The notes beneath the pieces are model-generated. The model saw only the letters and a list, made by a program, of their open reading frames with translations. It had not been told where the DNA came from and made no database searches. A DNA stretch of 64,000 nucleotides from positions 1,804,001 through 1,868,000 of the forward strand of contig NZ_CP113060.1 of the NCBI RefSeq assembly GCF_026625725.1, in the 5' to 3' direction. The translations under genes and the position numbers were made by a program. Numbering within the stretch: the first letter of the stretch is position 1; each line of letters begins with the position of its first letter. Of the stretch, positions 16,434 through 26,483 are shown in pieces. This DNA is from Pseudomonas sp. SL4(2022) (lineage in GTDB: Bacteria; Pseudomonadota; Gammaproteobacteria; Pseudomonadales; Pseudomonadaceae).

Positions 16434-17282
16434 TCAGCCGTTCTGGCGAATACCGGCCACCAACCATGGCTGGTTCTCACCGACTTGACGCTCCAGACGC
16501 CAGCTTTCGCTGAACACTTCGCCTTGGTCGAAGCGCGAGGTCTTGGCCACACCGGTGAAGGTCAGGGTGGCGACAGTCTTGTCGCTGAGGTCATCGACGC
16601 CATCCAGTTGTACGTCGAGGTTGTCGACGTAGGTGGACTGGAAACCGTCGCCCAGGTCGGCGCGCTCGCGGCGCAGGAACTCCAGCAGTTGCGGGGTGAC
16701 GAACTCGGCGATCTTGTCCATCTCGTTGGCATCCCAGTGCTGCTGCAGGCTGAGGAAGTGCTCACGGCCTGCACTCACAAAGCTCTGTTCGTTGAACCAG
16801 GCCGGAGCATTGATCACGGGCTTGATTGCAGCGCCGGCAGCGTTGCCGCCGAAGATCGAGCTAGGGGCCGTCTGGGTCGGCATTTCGCGCTGATACGGCA
16901 CGCCACCGGCGGCCGCTGGCTGGGCCTGGCGACGACGGGCAGCGAGGAAACGGAACAGCAGGAAGGCGATCAGGCCGAAGATCAGCATGTCCATGATCTG
17001 CAGGCCTTCAAAGCCGTCACCCATGAACATGGCGGCCAGTAAACCACCAGCGGCCAGGCCAGCCAATGGGCCTAACCATTTCGATGCGCCGCTGGCTGCT
17101 GCCGGCTGACGACCAGCCGCAGCCGGTGCGGCGGTTTGCTGAGCAGGGGCCTGGCGCGCCTGATGGCTGGGCGCAGAGCCCAAGGATTTGCCGCCGCCCA
17201 TGCGCTTGGCTTCGGCGTCGAAACTCATGGTAAGCCCCAGGCTAAGGCACATGGCCAGGGCGATGCTTAGAAAACGCTGCAT
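16434..17282 (-). CDS. Tim44-like domain membrane protein
   Basis: 282 residues from ATG 17282. It has a cleavable-looking signal (SIALAMCLSLGLTMSFDAEA) and a low-complexity Gln/Ala/Pro region. Two close hydrophobic segments follow at about residues 70-115 (GPLAGLAAGGLLAAMFMGDG and MDMLIFGLIAFLLFRFLAARRR). The C-terminal Tim44/MBA1-like domain (about 160-282) contains FLSLQQHWDANEMDKIAEFVTPQLLEFLRRE. In bacteria such proteins are conserved but little characterised. Mitochondrial Tim44 tethers Hsp70 to the import channel. A Rho-independent terminator follows. Confidence 0.85.
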   Translation of the reverse strand: MQRFLSIALAMCLSLGLTMSFDAEAKRMGGGKSLGSAPSHQARQAPAQQTAAPAAAGRQPAAASGASKWLGPLAGLAAGGLLAAMFMGDGFEGLQIMDMLIFGLIAFLLFRFLAARRRQAQPAAAGGVPYQREMPTQTAPSSIFGGNAAGAAIKPVINAPAWFNEQSFVSAGREHFLSLQQHWDANEMDKIAEFVTPQLLEFLRRERADLGDGFQSTYVDNLDVQLDGVDDLSDKTVATLTFTGVAKTSRFDQGEVFSESWRLERQVGENQPWLVAGIRQNG

Positions 17283-17484
17283 GATGGGCTGTCTCTTGGT
17301 TGATGGATCTACGCGCGGCATCTTGCCCGGCGCACGCGCGGCTGGCTAGGCATAGAGTGTTTCCGACTTTTGCCCACCGTGCGGTTGCGCAGTGATGCTG
17401 GGGCGTGACGCGCAAGTGATGAACCGGCAGCGCGCCGCTGAGTGGCTCAGGCTCCCGCGATGCGAGAGGGTGCAAGACGCGCGA

Positions 17485-18573
17485 TTAACGCCAGTCGTAC
17501 AGCTCTTTTTCCGAGAGCAGGTGCATCTGGCTGACCTGCGCCTGGAAGGCTAGCATCGAGGCCCAGATGCGGCCGTTGAGTTCACTCTGCGCGGCCAGTT
17601 CGCCCAGCACGACCTCGGATTCGCGCTGCAGGGCGTCGAGCACCTCATCCGGGAAGCGCTTGAGCAAGGTGCCCGATTGCTTCAACTGATCCAGCGCGAG
17701 GGCGTTGTGGTAGACGTAATCGTCGAGCATGTCCTGATTGGCGGCGCGGGCCGCTTCGGTGAGGATCGCCTGCAAATCGGCCGGCAGGCTGTCCAGCGCC
17801 TTTTGGTTGATCAGCAGTTCCAGCACAGCCTGTGGCTCCTGCCAGCCGGGGAAGTAGTAATACGTGGCCGCCTTGTGCAAGCCGAAAGCCTGATCGTTGA
17901 ACGGGCTGACCCAGTCCGTGGCATCGATGGCGCGGGTCTGCAGGGCCGTGAAGATCTCCTCGCCAGGCAGGTTGACGGGGGTGGCACCGAGTCGGCTGAG
18001 CACTTCGCCACCCAGGCCCGGCATGCGGATTTTCAGGCCCTTGAGGTCGTCGAGGCTGTTGATTTCGGTGTTGTACCAGCCGCCCATCTGCATGCCGGTA
18101 TTGCCCACCGCCAGCGGCTTCACGCCGAAGGGTGCATAGGCTTCATCCCATAAGGCCTGCCCGCCGCCTTTGCTCAGCCAGGCATTCATTTCGCTGGTGG
18201 ACAGGCCAAACGGTACGGCGCTGAAGAACTGCGCCGCCGGCACCTTGCCCTTCCAGTAATAGGCCGCGCCGTGACCCAGCTCGGCGGTGCCGCGTGACAC
18301 GGCATCGAACACTTCCAGCGGTGGCACCAGTTCGCCACCGGCATACACCTTGATGATCAGGCGGCCATTGCTCATGGTCGCCACCCGCTCGGACAAGCGC
18401 TCGGCGGCGGTGCCCAAACCGGGGAAGTTCTTTGGCCAGGCGGTGACCATCTTCCAGTGGTAGGTCTGCACCGGCTCGGCGCGGGTCTGCGGGGTGGCAG
18501 GTTCTTCCTTGCAGCCAGCCAGCCCGAAGGCGGCGAGCAGGGCGCTGACGAGCAGCAGAGGACGGCGAATCAT
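17485..18573 (-). CDS. Orphan TRAP transporter solute-binding lipoprotein (DctP family)
   Basis: 362 residues with a lipobox (AAFGLAGC, Cys20 or 21). The mature protein is a DctP/TRAP binding protein: YHWKMVTAWPKNFPGLGTAAERLSE at the start, the conserved Arg region LKIRMPGLGGEVLSRLGATPV that forms the carboxylate salt bridge, and DATDWVSPFNDQAFGLHK. The sequence is like the 'ABC-type/TRAP mannitol-chloroaromatic' subgroup that binds 2-oxo acids. No DctQ or DctM gene is adjacent, so its membrane partner must be elsewhere. The lipid anchor is less common than a free periplasmic form. Confidence 0.85.
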   Translation of the reverse strand: MIRRPLLLVSALLAAFGLAGCKEEPATPQTRAEPVQTYHWKMVTAWPKNFPGLGTAAERLSERVATMSNGRLIIKVYAGGELVPPLEVFDAVSRGTAELGHGAAYYWKGKVPAAQFFSAVPFGLSTSEMNAWLSKGGGQALWDEAYAPFGVKPLAVGNTGMQMGGWYNTEINSLDDLKGLKIRMPGLGGEVLSRLGATPVNLPGEEIFTALQTRAIDATDWVSPFNDQAFGLHKAATYYYFPGWQEPQAVLELLINQKALDSLPADLQAILTEAARAANQDMLDDYVYHNALALDQLKQSGTLLKRFPDEVLDALQRESEVVLGELAAQSELNGRIWASMLAFQAQVSQMHLLSEKELYDWR

Positions 18574-18604
18574 GTGAGCCCCTTATGGTTTAAAGGCTGA
18601 GCAC

Positions 18605-18666
18605 GTAGCCCGGATGCAATCCGGGGTGAGTCCATGGCTTGCATCGCTCTCGGATTGCAGCCGGGC
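18605..18666. repeat. Palindromic repeat, GTAGCCCGGATGCAATCCGGG type
   Basis: The left part contains a perfect internal palindrome, CCCGGAT-GCA-ATCCGGG (18609-18625). The right part carries CGGATTGCAGCCGGGC, the inverted match. It lies just upstream of the TRAP lipoprotein gene. It probably belongs to a common Pseudomonas intergenic repeat class. Confidence 0.65.
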
Positions 18667-18695
18667 CACCGGTCCTAAACGATAAAGGGCTAGGC

Positions 18696-18763
18696 CTAGG
18701 GTGGGTGACGCTTCACCCATCCACCAGTTGCGAGGGTGGATGAAAAAGCATCATTCACCCTAC
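18696..18763. repeat. Palindromic intergenic repeat, GTAGGGTGGATG family, copy 2
   Basis: Ends read TAGGGTGGGTGACGC and GCATCATTCACCCTA. An inner CATCCACC/GGTGGATG stem is present. The outer arms have drifted by a few bases from copy 1. It lies between the uvrD stop and the TRAP gene. Confidence 0.8.
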
Positions 18764-18808
18764 AAGGTTACAGGCCATGCAACCCGCGATAAGCACCACG
18801 GCCAGTTG

Positions 18809-21013
18809 TTACAGCGCTTGCAGCTTGGCGTAGCTGAGCATTAGCCATTTACTGCCTTCACTCTCGAAATTCACTTGCACCCGCGCCTGTGCACCGGAGC
18901 CTTCGAAGTTGAGAATGGTGCCTTCGCCGAACAGGCTGTGCTGCACGCGCTGACCCAGGCTGAAGCCGGTGTCCGGCACCGCGCTGCCGGCAAACAGGCT
19001 GTCGCCACTCATGCTGTTGCCGCCCATGTTGCGGCTCACTGCGCCAAAGGGGCGGCTGACGCTGTTGCTCAGGCGCACTTCCTGAATCAGCTGCGGCGGG
19101 ATCTCGCGGACGAAGCGCGACACCTTGTTGTAGGTTTCGCTGCCATACAGGCGACGGGTTTCGGCGTAGGTGATCACCAGCTTGCGCATGGCGCGGGTGA
19201 TGCCGACATAGGCCAGACGGCGTTCTTCTTCCAGACGACCGGGCTCTTCCAGGCTCATCTTGTGCGGGAACAGGCCTTCTTCCATGCCCACCAGAAACAC
19301 CAGGGGGAATTCCAGGCCTTTGGCGCTGTGCAGGGTCATCAGCTGCACGCTGTCTTCGTTCTCGGCAGCTTGGGTGTCACCGGCCTCCAAGGAGGCGTGG
19401 GTGAGGAAAGCTTGCAGTGGAGTCATGTCGTCGCCTTCGTCGTTGTCGAAGGTGCGCGCGGCGCTGACCAGTTCTTCCAGGTTTTCCACCCGTGCCTGAC
19501 CCTTTTCGCCTTTTTCCGCCTGGTGATAGGCAATCAGACCGCTTTGCTCGATGACCGTCTGCGTCATCAGGTGCAGGGGCATGTCCTGCACCTTGGCCGA
19601 GAGGTTATTGATCAGTTCTATAAAACCGGCCAACGCGCCCGAGGCGCGTGCGGGCAGCGCTTTGCTGCTCACCATCAGGTGCAGCGCGCCCCACATCGAC
19701 ACCTCATGGGCGCGGGCGTACTCGCGGATGGCCTCGATGCTTTTCTCACCGATGCCGCGTGCCGGCACGTTGATGATGCGCTCCAGCGCCGCGTCGTTGC
19801 CACGCCCGTCGAGCAGGCGCAGGTAGGCCATGGCGTTTTTGATTTCGGCACGTTCGAAGAAACGCTGGCCGCCGTAAATGCGATACGGAATTTTCTCGCG
19901 CAGCAGGGCTTCTTCGAGCACCCGCGACTGGGCGTTGGAGCGATAGAGAATGGCGATTTCGCTGCGCTTGAGGCCGTCCTTGCGCAGGGCGTCTTCGATG
20001 GACTCGACCACGTAACGCGCTTCGTCGTGCTCGTTGAACGCCGAATACAGGTTGAGCGGCTCGCCATCGCCGTCTTCGGTCCACAGTTCCTTGCCCAGGC
20101 GGCCCTGGTTGTTGGCAATCAGCGCGTTGGCGGCCTTGAGGATGCCGGCGGTGGAGCGGTAGTTCTGCTCCAGGCGGATCACTTCGGCGTCGCTGAAGTC
20201 GTCGGAGAACTGCTGGATATTCTCGATCTTCGCCCCGCGCCAGCCGTAGATCGACTGGTCGTCGTCGCCCACTACCATCAGGCTGTCGCTGCCCTTGGCG
20301 AGCAGGCGCAACCAGGCGTACTGCACGGCGTTGGTGTCCTGGAACTCGTCGACCAGGATGTGCCGGAAGCGCCGCTGGTAATGCTCCAGCAGGCCCGGTT
20401 TATCACGCCACAAGTCGAGCGCGCGCAGCAGCAGTTCGGAAAAGTCGATGACCCCGGCGCGGGCGCAGGCGGCCTCGTAGGCTTCGTAGATTTTCAACAT
20501 GGTGGCGAGGAACAGGTCGCCGCCGGGCTGAATGTTTTTTGGCCGCAAGCCTTCGTCTTTCTGCCCGTTGATAAACCACTGTGCCTGTTTCGGCGGCCAG
20601 CGTTGTTCGTCCAGGCCGAGGTCGCGGATCACCCGCTTGACGATGCGCTGCTGGTCGTCGGAATCGAGGATCTGGAAGTTCTCGGCCAGGCCGGCTTCCT
20701 GCCAGTGCGCGCGCAGCAGGCGATGGGCCAGGCCGTGGAAGGTGCCCACCCACATGCCGGCCGGGTTCTGCCCAAGCATCTGCTCAATGCGGTGGCGCAT
20801 TTCGGCGGCGGCTTTGTTGGTGAAGGTCACCGACAGGATGCTGTGCGGCGAGGCCTGCTCGATCTGGATCAACCAGGCGATGCGGTGCACCAGCACGCGG
20901 GTTTTACCGGAGCCGGCACCGGCCAGCACCAGTTGGCGGCCCACGCGCGCGGCCACGGCCTGGCGTTGGGCATCGTTCAGAGAAGCAATCAGAAGTTCGG
21001 GGTCATTGTGCAT
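18809..21013 (-). CDS. uvrD: DNA helicase II
   Basis: 734 residues, full-length UvrD (E. coli about 720). Superfamily 1A motifs appear in order: Walker A LAGAGSGKTRVLVHR (about 30), TFTNKAAAEMR (Ia), VDEFQDTN (II), VVGDDDQSIYGWRGA (III), RLEQNYRST (IV), LMTLHSAKGLEFPLVFLVG (V) and RRLAYVGITRAM (VI). The C-terminal Tudor-like domain (FSLGQRVQHSLFGEGTILNFEGSG) binds RNA polymerase or UvrB in homologues. It unwinds DNA 3'-5' in nucleotide-excision and mismatch repair. The position next to the GGDEF-EAL gene matches the PA5443/PA5442 order that I recall from P. aeruginosa. Confidence 0.97.
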   Translation of the reverse strand: MHNDPELLIASLNDAQRQAVAARVGRQLVLAGAGSGKTRVLVHRIAWLIQIEQASPHSILSVTFTNKAAAEMRHRIEQMLGQNPAGMWVGTFHGLAHRLLRAHWQEAGLAENFQILDSDDQQRIVKRVIRDLGLDEQRWPPKQAQWFINGQKDEGLRPKNIQPGGDLFLATMLKIYEAYEAACARAGVIDFSELLLRALDLWRDKPGLLEHYQRRFRHILVDEFQDTNAVQYAWLRLLAKGSDSLMVVGDDDQSIYGWRGAKIENIQQFSDDFSDAEVIRLEQNYRSTAGILKAANALIANNQGRLGKELWTEDGDGEPLNLYSAFNEHDEARYVVESIEDALRKDGLKRSEIAILYRSNAQSRVLEEALLREKIPYRIYGGQRFFERAEIKNAMAYLRLLDGRGNDAALERIINVPARGIGEKSIEAIREYARAHEVSMWGALHLMVSSKALPARASGALAGFIELINNLSAKVQDMPLHLMTQTVIEQSGLIAYHQAEKGEKGQARVENLEELVSAARTFDNDEGDDMTPLQAFLTHASLEAGDTQAAENEDSVQLMTLHSAKGLEFPLVFLVGMEEGLFPHKMSLEEPGRLEEERRLAYVGITRAMRKLVITYAETRRLYGSETYNKVSRFVREIPPQLIQEVRLSNSVSRPFGAVSRNMGGNSMSGDSLFAGSAVPDTGFSLGQRVQHSLFGEGTILNFEGSGAQARVQVNFESEGSKWLMLSYAKLQAL

Positions 21014-21233
21014 CGCGGCATTCTAGGGGGCTGCGCCAGGCAGGGCAAACCGCGTCGTGCCCGCACTTGACCGGACGACTGGTCGGTCATCCAAGTCAAC
21101 CAGATGGCCGCGCCGCTGACTGACCGAAAGTTTGGTAATTGATGTGTGAATTGCTGCACATCCGGCTTGGGCGAAGCGTCTAGCTCGCGTATGCTGCGCC
21201 GACGTCCAGGCAACCACTATAAGAAAATCGCCT

Positions 21234-24116
21234 ATGACCGCATCGACTTCATTTGCCCAGGCAAATGGCCTCAAGCCGACTTCCGGGCGGGAAGTGGCTC
21301 AGCTGTTTGCCACCGATATTGCCGCCGAGCGCACCCGTATGCTGTATCAGGGGTCGCGGGTGCCGACCCTGTTCATGCTGCTCAGTGGCGTGGTCTGTGC
21401 GTACCTGTTGTGGGGCGCGTTGCCAGCAGTGTTACTGGTCAGTTGGGTCATCTGGCTGGTGATCCTCGCCGTGCTGCGCCTGGTGCAGGTGCGCGCCTTT
21501 GAGCAGGCGCGGCCCAGCCGTCAGGCAGAAGTGCATTGGCAGCGGCTGTTCTTGCTAGGTGCCGGTGTTTCCGGACTGACCCTGGCGTTCGCCGCCATCG
21601 CCCTGGTGCCGGCGAATGTGTTTTATCTGCAAGCGCTGGTTTACGGCCTGATCGGTGCTGCCATTCTCTCGGCCAGTGTGGCCTATGCCATCAGTTTCAC
21701 GGCATTTCTGTCGTTTGCCTTACCCTGCCTGTTGCCGTCGGTGGGTTACCTGTTGCTCAGTGACAATGCGTTGCAGCAAGGCTGGGGGTTGCTTGGCAGT
21801 ATTCTGCTGTTGGCCTTGCTGGTGGTGGGCTGGCAGGTCAATCGCCTGGTGCAGCGCAGCCTGCTGCAGCGCTTTCAGAATCAAGCGCTGATCAGCAACC
21901 TGGAGCAGGCCAAGCATCAGGCTGAAGGACTTAACAGCGAATTGGCCCACGAAGTGGAGCAGCGCCGGCGGGCTGAGCGCGAATTGCGCCAGGCCCATGG
22001 CGAGCTGGAAATGCGCGTCGCCGAGCGCACCCTGGAACTGGATGAAACCACCTATGCGCTGAGCAAGAGCCGTGCGCGCCTGACCCTGGCCATTGATGCC
22101 AGTGAGCTGGGACTGTGGGACTGGGACCTGCAGAGTGACGAGGTGCATCACTCGCGGCTCAAGGAAATTTTCGGCCTGGAGCCGCATGAGGTGCAGGTGA
22201 TGCTGCGTGACCTCAAGCCACGTCTGCACCCGGATGATATCGGGGTGTTGCGACGGGCGTTGGTTGAGCACATGAAAGGCCGCACAGAGGATTACCAGGT
22301 CGAATACCGCATTCAACATGCCCAAGGCCATTGGGTGTGGATCGAGGATCGCGGCCGGGCGGTCGAGCGTGATGCCGAGGGCCGCGTGCTGCGGATGCTC
22401 GGTACGCGCCGCGACATCAGTGCGCGCAAGGTGCAGGAACAACAGCAGCAACTGGCGGCGACCGTGTTCGAAGCAGCCAGCGAAGGTATCGTGATTCTCG
22501 ATCCGGATTACCGTCTGCTGTCGGTCAATCAGGCCTTCAGTGATGTCACCGGCTATCGCCAGGACGAAGTGGTCGGCAAAAGCGTGATCAGCCTGATCAG
22601 CAGCGGCGACAGCCGCCGGCAGTATCAGATGATTCGTCTGGAGCTGGAAAACAGTGGCACCTGGCGCGGCGAGCTGATCGAAACGCGCAAGAACGGCGAG
22701 CTCTATCCGCAGTGGCTACAGCTGAATGTGGTGCGCGATTCGCGGGGTAATGTCAGTCATATCGTGGGCTTCTTCGCCGATTTGTCGTCGCGCCGGGAAG
22801 CCGAGGAACGCCTGCGTTACCTCTCGCACTACGACGAACTGACGGGGCTGGCCAACCGCAGTCTATTCAAAGAACGTCTGCACGAAGCCAGCCAGCGCTC
22901 GCGTCAAAGTGGTCGCAGCATTGCTCTGTTGCACGTCGATTTGGACCGTTTCAAGCTGCTCAATGACAGCCTTGGCCATGAGGTCGCCGACCAGCTGCTG
23001 CGTCAGGTCAGTCGTCGTCTGACTCAGGCGATACCTGAAGCCGATACCCTGGCGCGCTTGTCCGGCGATGAATTTGCCATCCTCATCGACTCCTACGGCA
23101 GCCTCTCCAGCCTGGCACGGTTGGCCAGCCGCCTGTTGAGCAAGCTGCGCGTGCCGATGACCGTTGGTGGGCACGAACTGGTGGTCAGCGCGTCTTTGGG
23201 CATCAGCCTGCTGCCGGATAATGCGCGGGAGATTTCCGCCCTGGTCAGTCAGGCCAATATGGCCATGCAACATGCCAAGCACTTGGGCGGCAATACCTTC
23301 CAGTTCTTCACTGATAACCTGCAGGCCTGCACCCTGGAGCGCCTGCAACTGGAAAACCAGCTACGTAAAGGTATCCACGAAGGCCAGCTGGAGGTGTTCT
23401 ATCAACCCAAGCTGTGCCTGGCCTCCGACAGCCTCAATGCGGCCGAGGCGCTGGTGCGCTGGCGTCACCCGGAACTGGGGTTGGTGCCACCGAGCGACTT
23501 TATTGGCCTGGCCGAAGAAACCGGGCTGATTGGTGCTATCGGTGAATTCGTGCTGCGCCAGGCTTGCCAACAGGTGAGTGCCTGGCAGTTACAGGGGTTG
23601 GCGCGGATTCGCGTGTCGGTGAATCTCTCGGTGCATCAGTTACGTCAGGGCAACCTGCTCAGTCTGGTCCGTCAGGTGCTTGAGGAGACCGGCCTGGCGC
23701 CACACTATTTGGAGCTGGAGCTGACCGAGAGCCAGTTGCTGGACAATGTTGAGAGCGTCATCAGCACTTTCCGGCAGCTGCGTGAGCTGGGGGTCAAGCT
23801 GGCGATCGATGACTTCGGGACCGGTTATTCCTCGCTCAGCTACCTCAAGCGCTTCCCGGTGGATTACGTGAAGATCGACCAGACCTTTATTCGCGACCTC
23901 ACCGCAGGCAGTGAAGATGCCGCGATCACTCGAGCCATTATTGCCATGGCTCACAGCCTGGAGCTCAAGGTCGTCGCCGAGGGCGTGGAGACTCAGGCGC
24001 AGATGGATTTCCTCAAGAGCCAGCGCTGCGACGAGATCCAGGGTTACCTGATCAGTAGACCGGTGCCGGCCGAGCAATTCGCCCAGCTGTTGCGCGAGCA
24101 GGCCAGCAAGTTCTGA
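21234..24116 (+). CDS. Membrane GGDEF-EAL protein with tandem PAS domains
   Basis: 960 residues. Six hydrophobic segments (about 45-200) are followed by a coiled coil (about 220-280). Then come PAS-PAC ([18 protein letters not shown] and the [27 protein letters not shown]), a second PAS ([22 protein letters not shown]), GGDEF and EAL. The GGDEF signature is SGDEF, and the position of the RxxD inhibition site reads PEAD, so the cyclase half may be weak or regulatory. The EAL half keeps [38 protein letters not shown] and EGVET, so phosphodiesterase activity on cyclic di-GMP is expected. It resembles PA5442 by recalled gene order. Confidence 0.93.
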   Translation: MTASTSFAQANGLKPTSGREVAQLFATDIAAERTRMLYQGSRVPTLFMLLSGVVCAYLLWGALPAVLLVSWVIWLVILAVLRLVQVRAFEQARPSRQAEVHWQRLFLLGAGVSGLTLAFAAIALVPANVFYLQALVYGLIGAAILSASVAYAISFTAFLSFALPCLLPSVGYLLLSDNALQQGWGLLGSILLLALLVVGWQVNRLVQRSLLQRFQNQALISNLEQAKHQAEGLNSELAHEVEQRRRAERELRQAHGELEMRVAERTLELDETTYALSKSRARLTLAIDASELGLWDWDLQSDEVHHSRLKEIFGLEPHEVQVMLRDLKPRLHPDDIGVLRRALVEHMKGRTEDYQVEYRIQHAQGHWVWIEDRGRAVERDAEGRVLRMLGTRRDISARKVQEQQQQLAATVFEAASEGIVILDPDYRLLSVNQAFSDVTGYRQDEVVGKSVISLISSGDSRRQYQMIRLELENSGTWRGELIETRKNGELYPQWLQLNVVRDSRGNVSHIVGFFADLSSRREAEERLRYLSHYDELTGLANRSLFKERLHEASQRSRQSGRSIALLHVDLDRFKLLNDSLGHEVADQLLRQVSRRLTQAIPEADTLARLSGDEFAILIDSYGSLSSLARLASRLLSKLRVPMTVGGHELVVSASLGISLLPDNAREISALVSQANMAMQHAKHLGGNTFQFFTDNLQACTLERLQLENQLRKGIHEGQLEVFYQPKLCLASDSLNAAEALVRWRHPELGLVPPSDFIGLAEETGLIGAIGEFVLRQACQQVSAWQLQGLARIRVSVNLSVHQLRQGNLLSLVRQVLEETGLAPHYLELELTESQLLDNVESVISTFRQLRELGVKLAIDDFGTGYSSLSYLKRFPVDYVKIDQTFIRDLTAGSEDAAITRAIIAMAHSLELKVVAEGVETQAQMDFLKSQRCDEIQGYLISRPVPAEQFAQLLREQASKF

Positions 24117-24118
24117 CT

Positions 24119-24152
24119 GCCAAGCCGGCGGCTTGTCTGCCGCCGGCTTGGC
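24119..24152 (+). terminator. Perfect 14-base hairpin after the GGDEF-EAL gene
   Basis: GCCAAGCCGGCGGC and its reverse complement flank a 6-base loop (TTGTCT) starting 3 bases after the stop. The T-run is weak (CGCTTTTGC some 20 bases later), so it may be a partial terminator or an RNA-protecting hairpin. Confidence 0.6.
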
Positions 24153-24190
24153 CGCTACTGTCGCGCTTTTGCTGATTTGCAGGATGCTCC

Positions 24191-25447
24191 ATGCCGCCCA
24201 CTTCTTGCGTTCCCGCCGCGCGTCCGGCCAATGCCACCCTGATTCTGCTGGCTTCGCTGTATTGCGCGCAGGGGTTGCCTTCGGGATTGGTGGCCCATTC
24301 GTTGCCGGTGTTGCTGCGCCAACACGGCGTTGATCTGGCGTTGATTGGTCTGCTCAAGTTATTGGCCTTGCCTTGGCTGCTCAAGGTGCTTTGGGCGCCC
24401 TGGGTCGATCGGCTGGCTTCGTCGCGGCTGGGGCATCATCGTGGCTGGATTTTGCCCTTGCAGCTGGGTGTTATTGCGTTGATTGCGAGCCTGGCGCTGA
24501 TCAATCCTGCGCGGTTATTCGACAGCTATTTCCTTGTGCTGATCAGCCTGTTGCTGCTGGTCAACCTGGCGGCCGCGACCCAGGATGTTGCCACCGATGG
24601 CCTGGCCGTGCGCCTGTTGCCGGAGCGTTGGCGCGGCCTGGGTAACAGTTTGCAGGTGGGTGGCTACAAGGTCGGCATGTTGGTCAGCGGCAGTGGTCTG
24701 CTGCTGGCTATGGATGTCCTGGGCTGGCACCTGAGTCTGGCGCTGGTGGCAGGCCTGCTGATGCTGATGACGCTGCCGATCTGGCGCTTTAACGAAAAGC
24801 GCGAGTTGCCGTTTCAACTGGCACAGGCGGAACCGGCCGGGCCGGGCCTGTTACTGCGGCATTACCGTGGTTTGCTGCAGCAGCCCGGCATGTTGTTCTG
24901 GCTGGCGGTGCTGCTGAGTTTCAAGCTGGGTGATGCGCTGGGTTCGCCGATGATCAAGCCGATGTTGGTGGACCAGGGCTGGAGCAACGCCGAGCTGGGC
25001 CAGCTGACGTTGATCAGCAGCCTGGCCGGTATCGCGGGAGCATTTCTCGGCGGTTTGCTGTATGCCCGCATTGGCGCGCTGAGGGCGTTGCTGCTGTTCG
25101 GCCTGTTGCAGGCGCTCGGTATCGCTGCAATGGCGTTGCTGGTGAGCGCTGCCGGCAATGTCGGCCTGGTCTATCTGCTGGCGTTGTTCGAACAGACTGC
25201 CGATGGCATGTCCACGGTGGCGCTGTTTGCCGTGATGATGCGCCAGTGTCGCCCCGAGCATGAAGGCGCCGACTTTACCCTGCAGGCCAGCGTGCAGCTG
25301 CTGCTGGCCGGTGTGGTCGGCGCGACCAGCGGGCTGTTGGCCACGTGGCTGGGGTATCAGGTGCTGTTTGTCGGTGCCGGTACTTTGGGTGTGCTGGCGT
25401 TGGCAGTGGTGCTGCTGTACTTCCGCGCGTATCGCCATGAGCGCTAG
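24191..25447 (+). CDS. MFS transporter, AmpG/AmpP-like muropeptide permease family
   Basis: 418 residues, twelve predicted membrane segments with no large loops. Shared MFS/AmpG features are QGLPSGLVAHSLPVLLRQHGVDLALIGLL near the N-terminus, LLVNLAAATQDVATDGLAVRLL in segment 4-5, and GLGNSLQVGGYKVGM. The length fits AmpP or short AmpG proteins; P. aeruginosa AmpG has an extra C-terminal extension that is absent here. AmpG imports GlcNAc-anhydro-MurNAc peptides for cell-wall recycling and AmpC induction. The substrate here is inferred only. It follows the GGDEF-EAL gene by 74 bases including a hairpin. Confidence 0.75.
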   Translation: MPPTSCVPAARPANATLILLASLYCAQGLPSGLVAHSLPVLLRQHGVDLALIGLLKLLALPWLLKVLWAPWVDRLASSRLGHHRGWILPLQLGVIALIASLALINPARLFDSYFLVLISLLLLVNLAAATQDVATDGLAVRLLPERWRGLGNSLQVGGYKVGMLVSGSGLLLAMDVLGWHLSLALVAGLLMLMTLPIWRFNEKRELPFQLAQAEPAGPGLLLRHYRGLLQQPGMLFWLAVLLSFKLGDALGSPMIKPMLVDQGWSNAELGQLTLISSLAGIAGAFLGGLLYARIGALRALLLFGLLQALGIAAMALLVSAAGNVGLVYLLALFEQTADGMSTVALFAVMMRQCRPEHEGADFTLQASVQLLLAGVVGATSGLLATWLGYQVLFVGAGTLGVLALAVVLLYFRAYRHER

Positions 25448-25537
25448 CGCTTTCACCACTGGGCGGTGCGGGTGGTCCTCGGTGCTGCTACGACCTAGAG
25501 TGATGCGCACCTTTTGGCCTCGTTTGAGGTGTCTGCC

Positions 25538-26287
25538 ATGACCGCTTCACGGCTGCTATGCCTGCTGTTGATGATGCTTGTGTCGGCTCATGTGACGGCT
25601 TCCGAGGCCTTTATGGTTTTTGGTGCACATGACGGGTTTCCCAAGTATTACGAGGAAAACGGTGAGGCCAAAGGCATCGTGGTGGATATCAGCCGCCAGT
25701 GTCTGGATGAAATACAGGTGCCTTACCGCATCCGCCTGATGCCCTGGATGCGCGCCTACACCATGGCCCAGCGTGGTGAGGGTGGGGTGATTGGCCTGTC
25801 GATGAATGACGAGCGCCTGGCCCTGTTCGATTTTTCCGAGCCGATCTTTACCGAGCGCATTGTCTTGGTGGTGAAGCAGGGCCGTGAGTTTCCCTTTCAG
25901 CAGGTGGGCGATCTGCGTGGCAAGCTGATTGGTGCGAGCATCGGCGCCAGTTATGGCAATGTCTTTGATGCGGCGGTGGCGGATGGCACGTTGACCATTA
26001 TCGGGTTCAATGAAACGCGCAATGGTCTGGCCATGTTGATGCGCGAGCGCATTGATGCGATTTTGCTGGGCTCCAGCATTGACCTCAAACGCCTGGTGCG
26101 AAACAACCCGGATCTGCAAGGCGCGATGTTCGTTACCTTGCCGGAGCCGTTCAAGACGGACAGCAAGTACCTGGGCATCTCCGCTGGCCTGAAAATGGGC
26201 TGGTTTCTGCAGAAATTCAATCAATGCCTGGAGCGCGGATACCGCTCGGGAGCGTTTGATTCGATTATTTATCAGTACAGCAACTGA
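25538..26287 (+). CDS. Periplasmic solute-binding protein, family 3 type
   Basis: 249 residues with a signal peptide (LLCLLLMMLVSAHVTASEA). ATG 25538 is chosen for GAGGT upstream. Mature regions such as GIVVDISRQCLDEIQVPYRIRLMPWMRAYTMAQRGEGGVIGLSMNDERL are typical of Pseudomonas orphan family-3 proteins. They are often annotated as amino-acid binding but lack an adjacent permease. Some related proteins act with signalling receptors. It shares architecture with the protein at 4844-5575, at low identity. Confidence 0.78.
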   Translation: MTASRLLCLLLMMLVSAHVTASEAFMVFGAHDGFPKYYEENGEAKGIVVDISRQCLDEIQVPYRIRLMPWMRAYTMAQRGEGGVIGLSMNDERLALFDFSEPIFTERIVLVVKQGREFPFQQVGDLRGKLIGASIGASYGNVFDAAVADGTLTIIGFNETRNGLAMLMRERIDAILLGSSIDLKRLVRNNPDLQGAMFVTLPEPFKTDSKYLGISAGLKMGWFLQKFNQCLERGYRSGAFDSIIYQYSN

Positions 26288-26483
26288 CTTTTGATAGGGG
26301 CGCAACGCGCGAGGGGTGGCACTGCGCGGGTGGCGTTTCTTCCATTCCCAATCCCTTGGCTAGGCTGACGCTGTGATGTGGTGGGGCGGGTCGGCAGGGG
26401 CGACTAACCCAATCAAAGATGGCTGCCTTTGTCCTGATGGCGCGCAATCCTGACAGCCTGGACGGATTGAGTGGAGGTTGCGT

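Noticed and set aside
18875-21070. Long plus-strand open frame of 731 codons across uvrD
   Set aside because: It is the antisense shadow of uvrD in high-GC DNA. It has no recognisable domain and biased Val/Gln/His composition.
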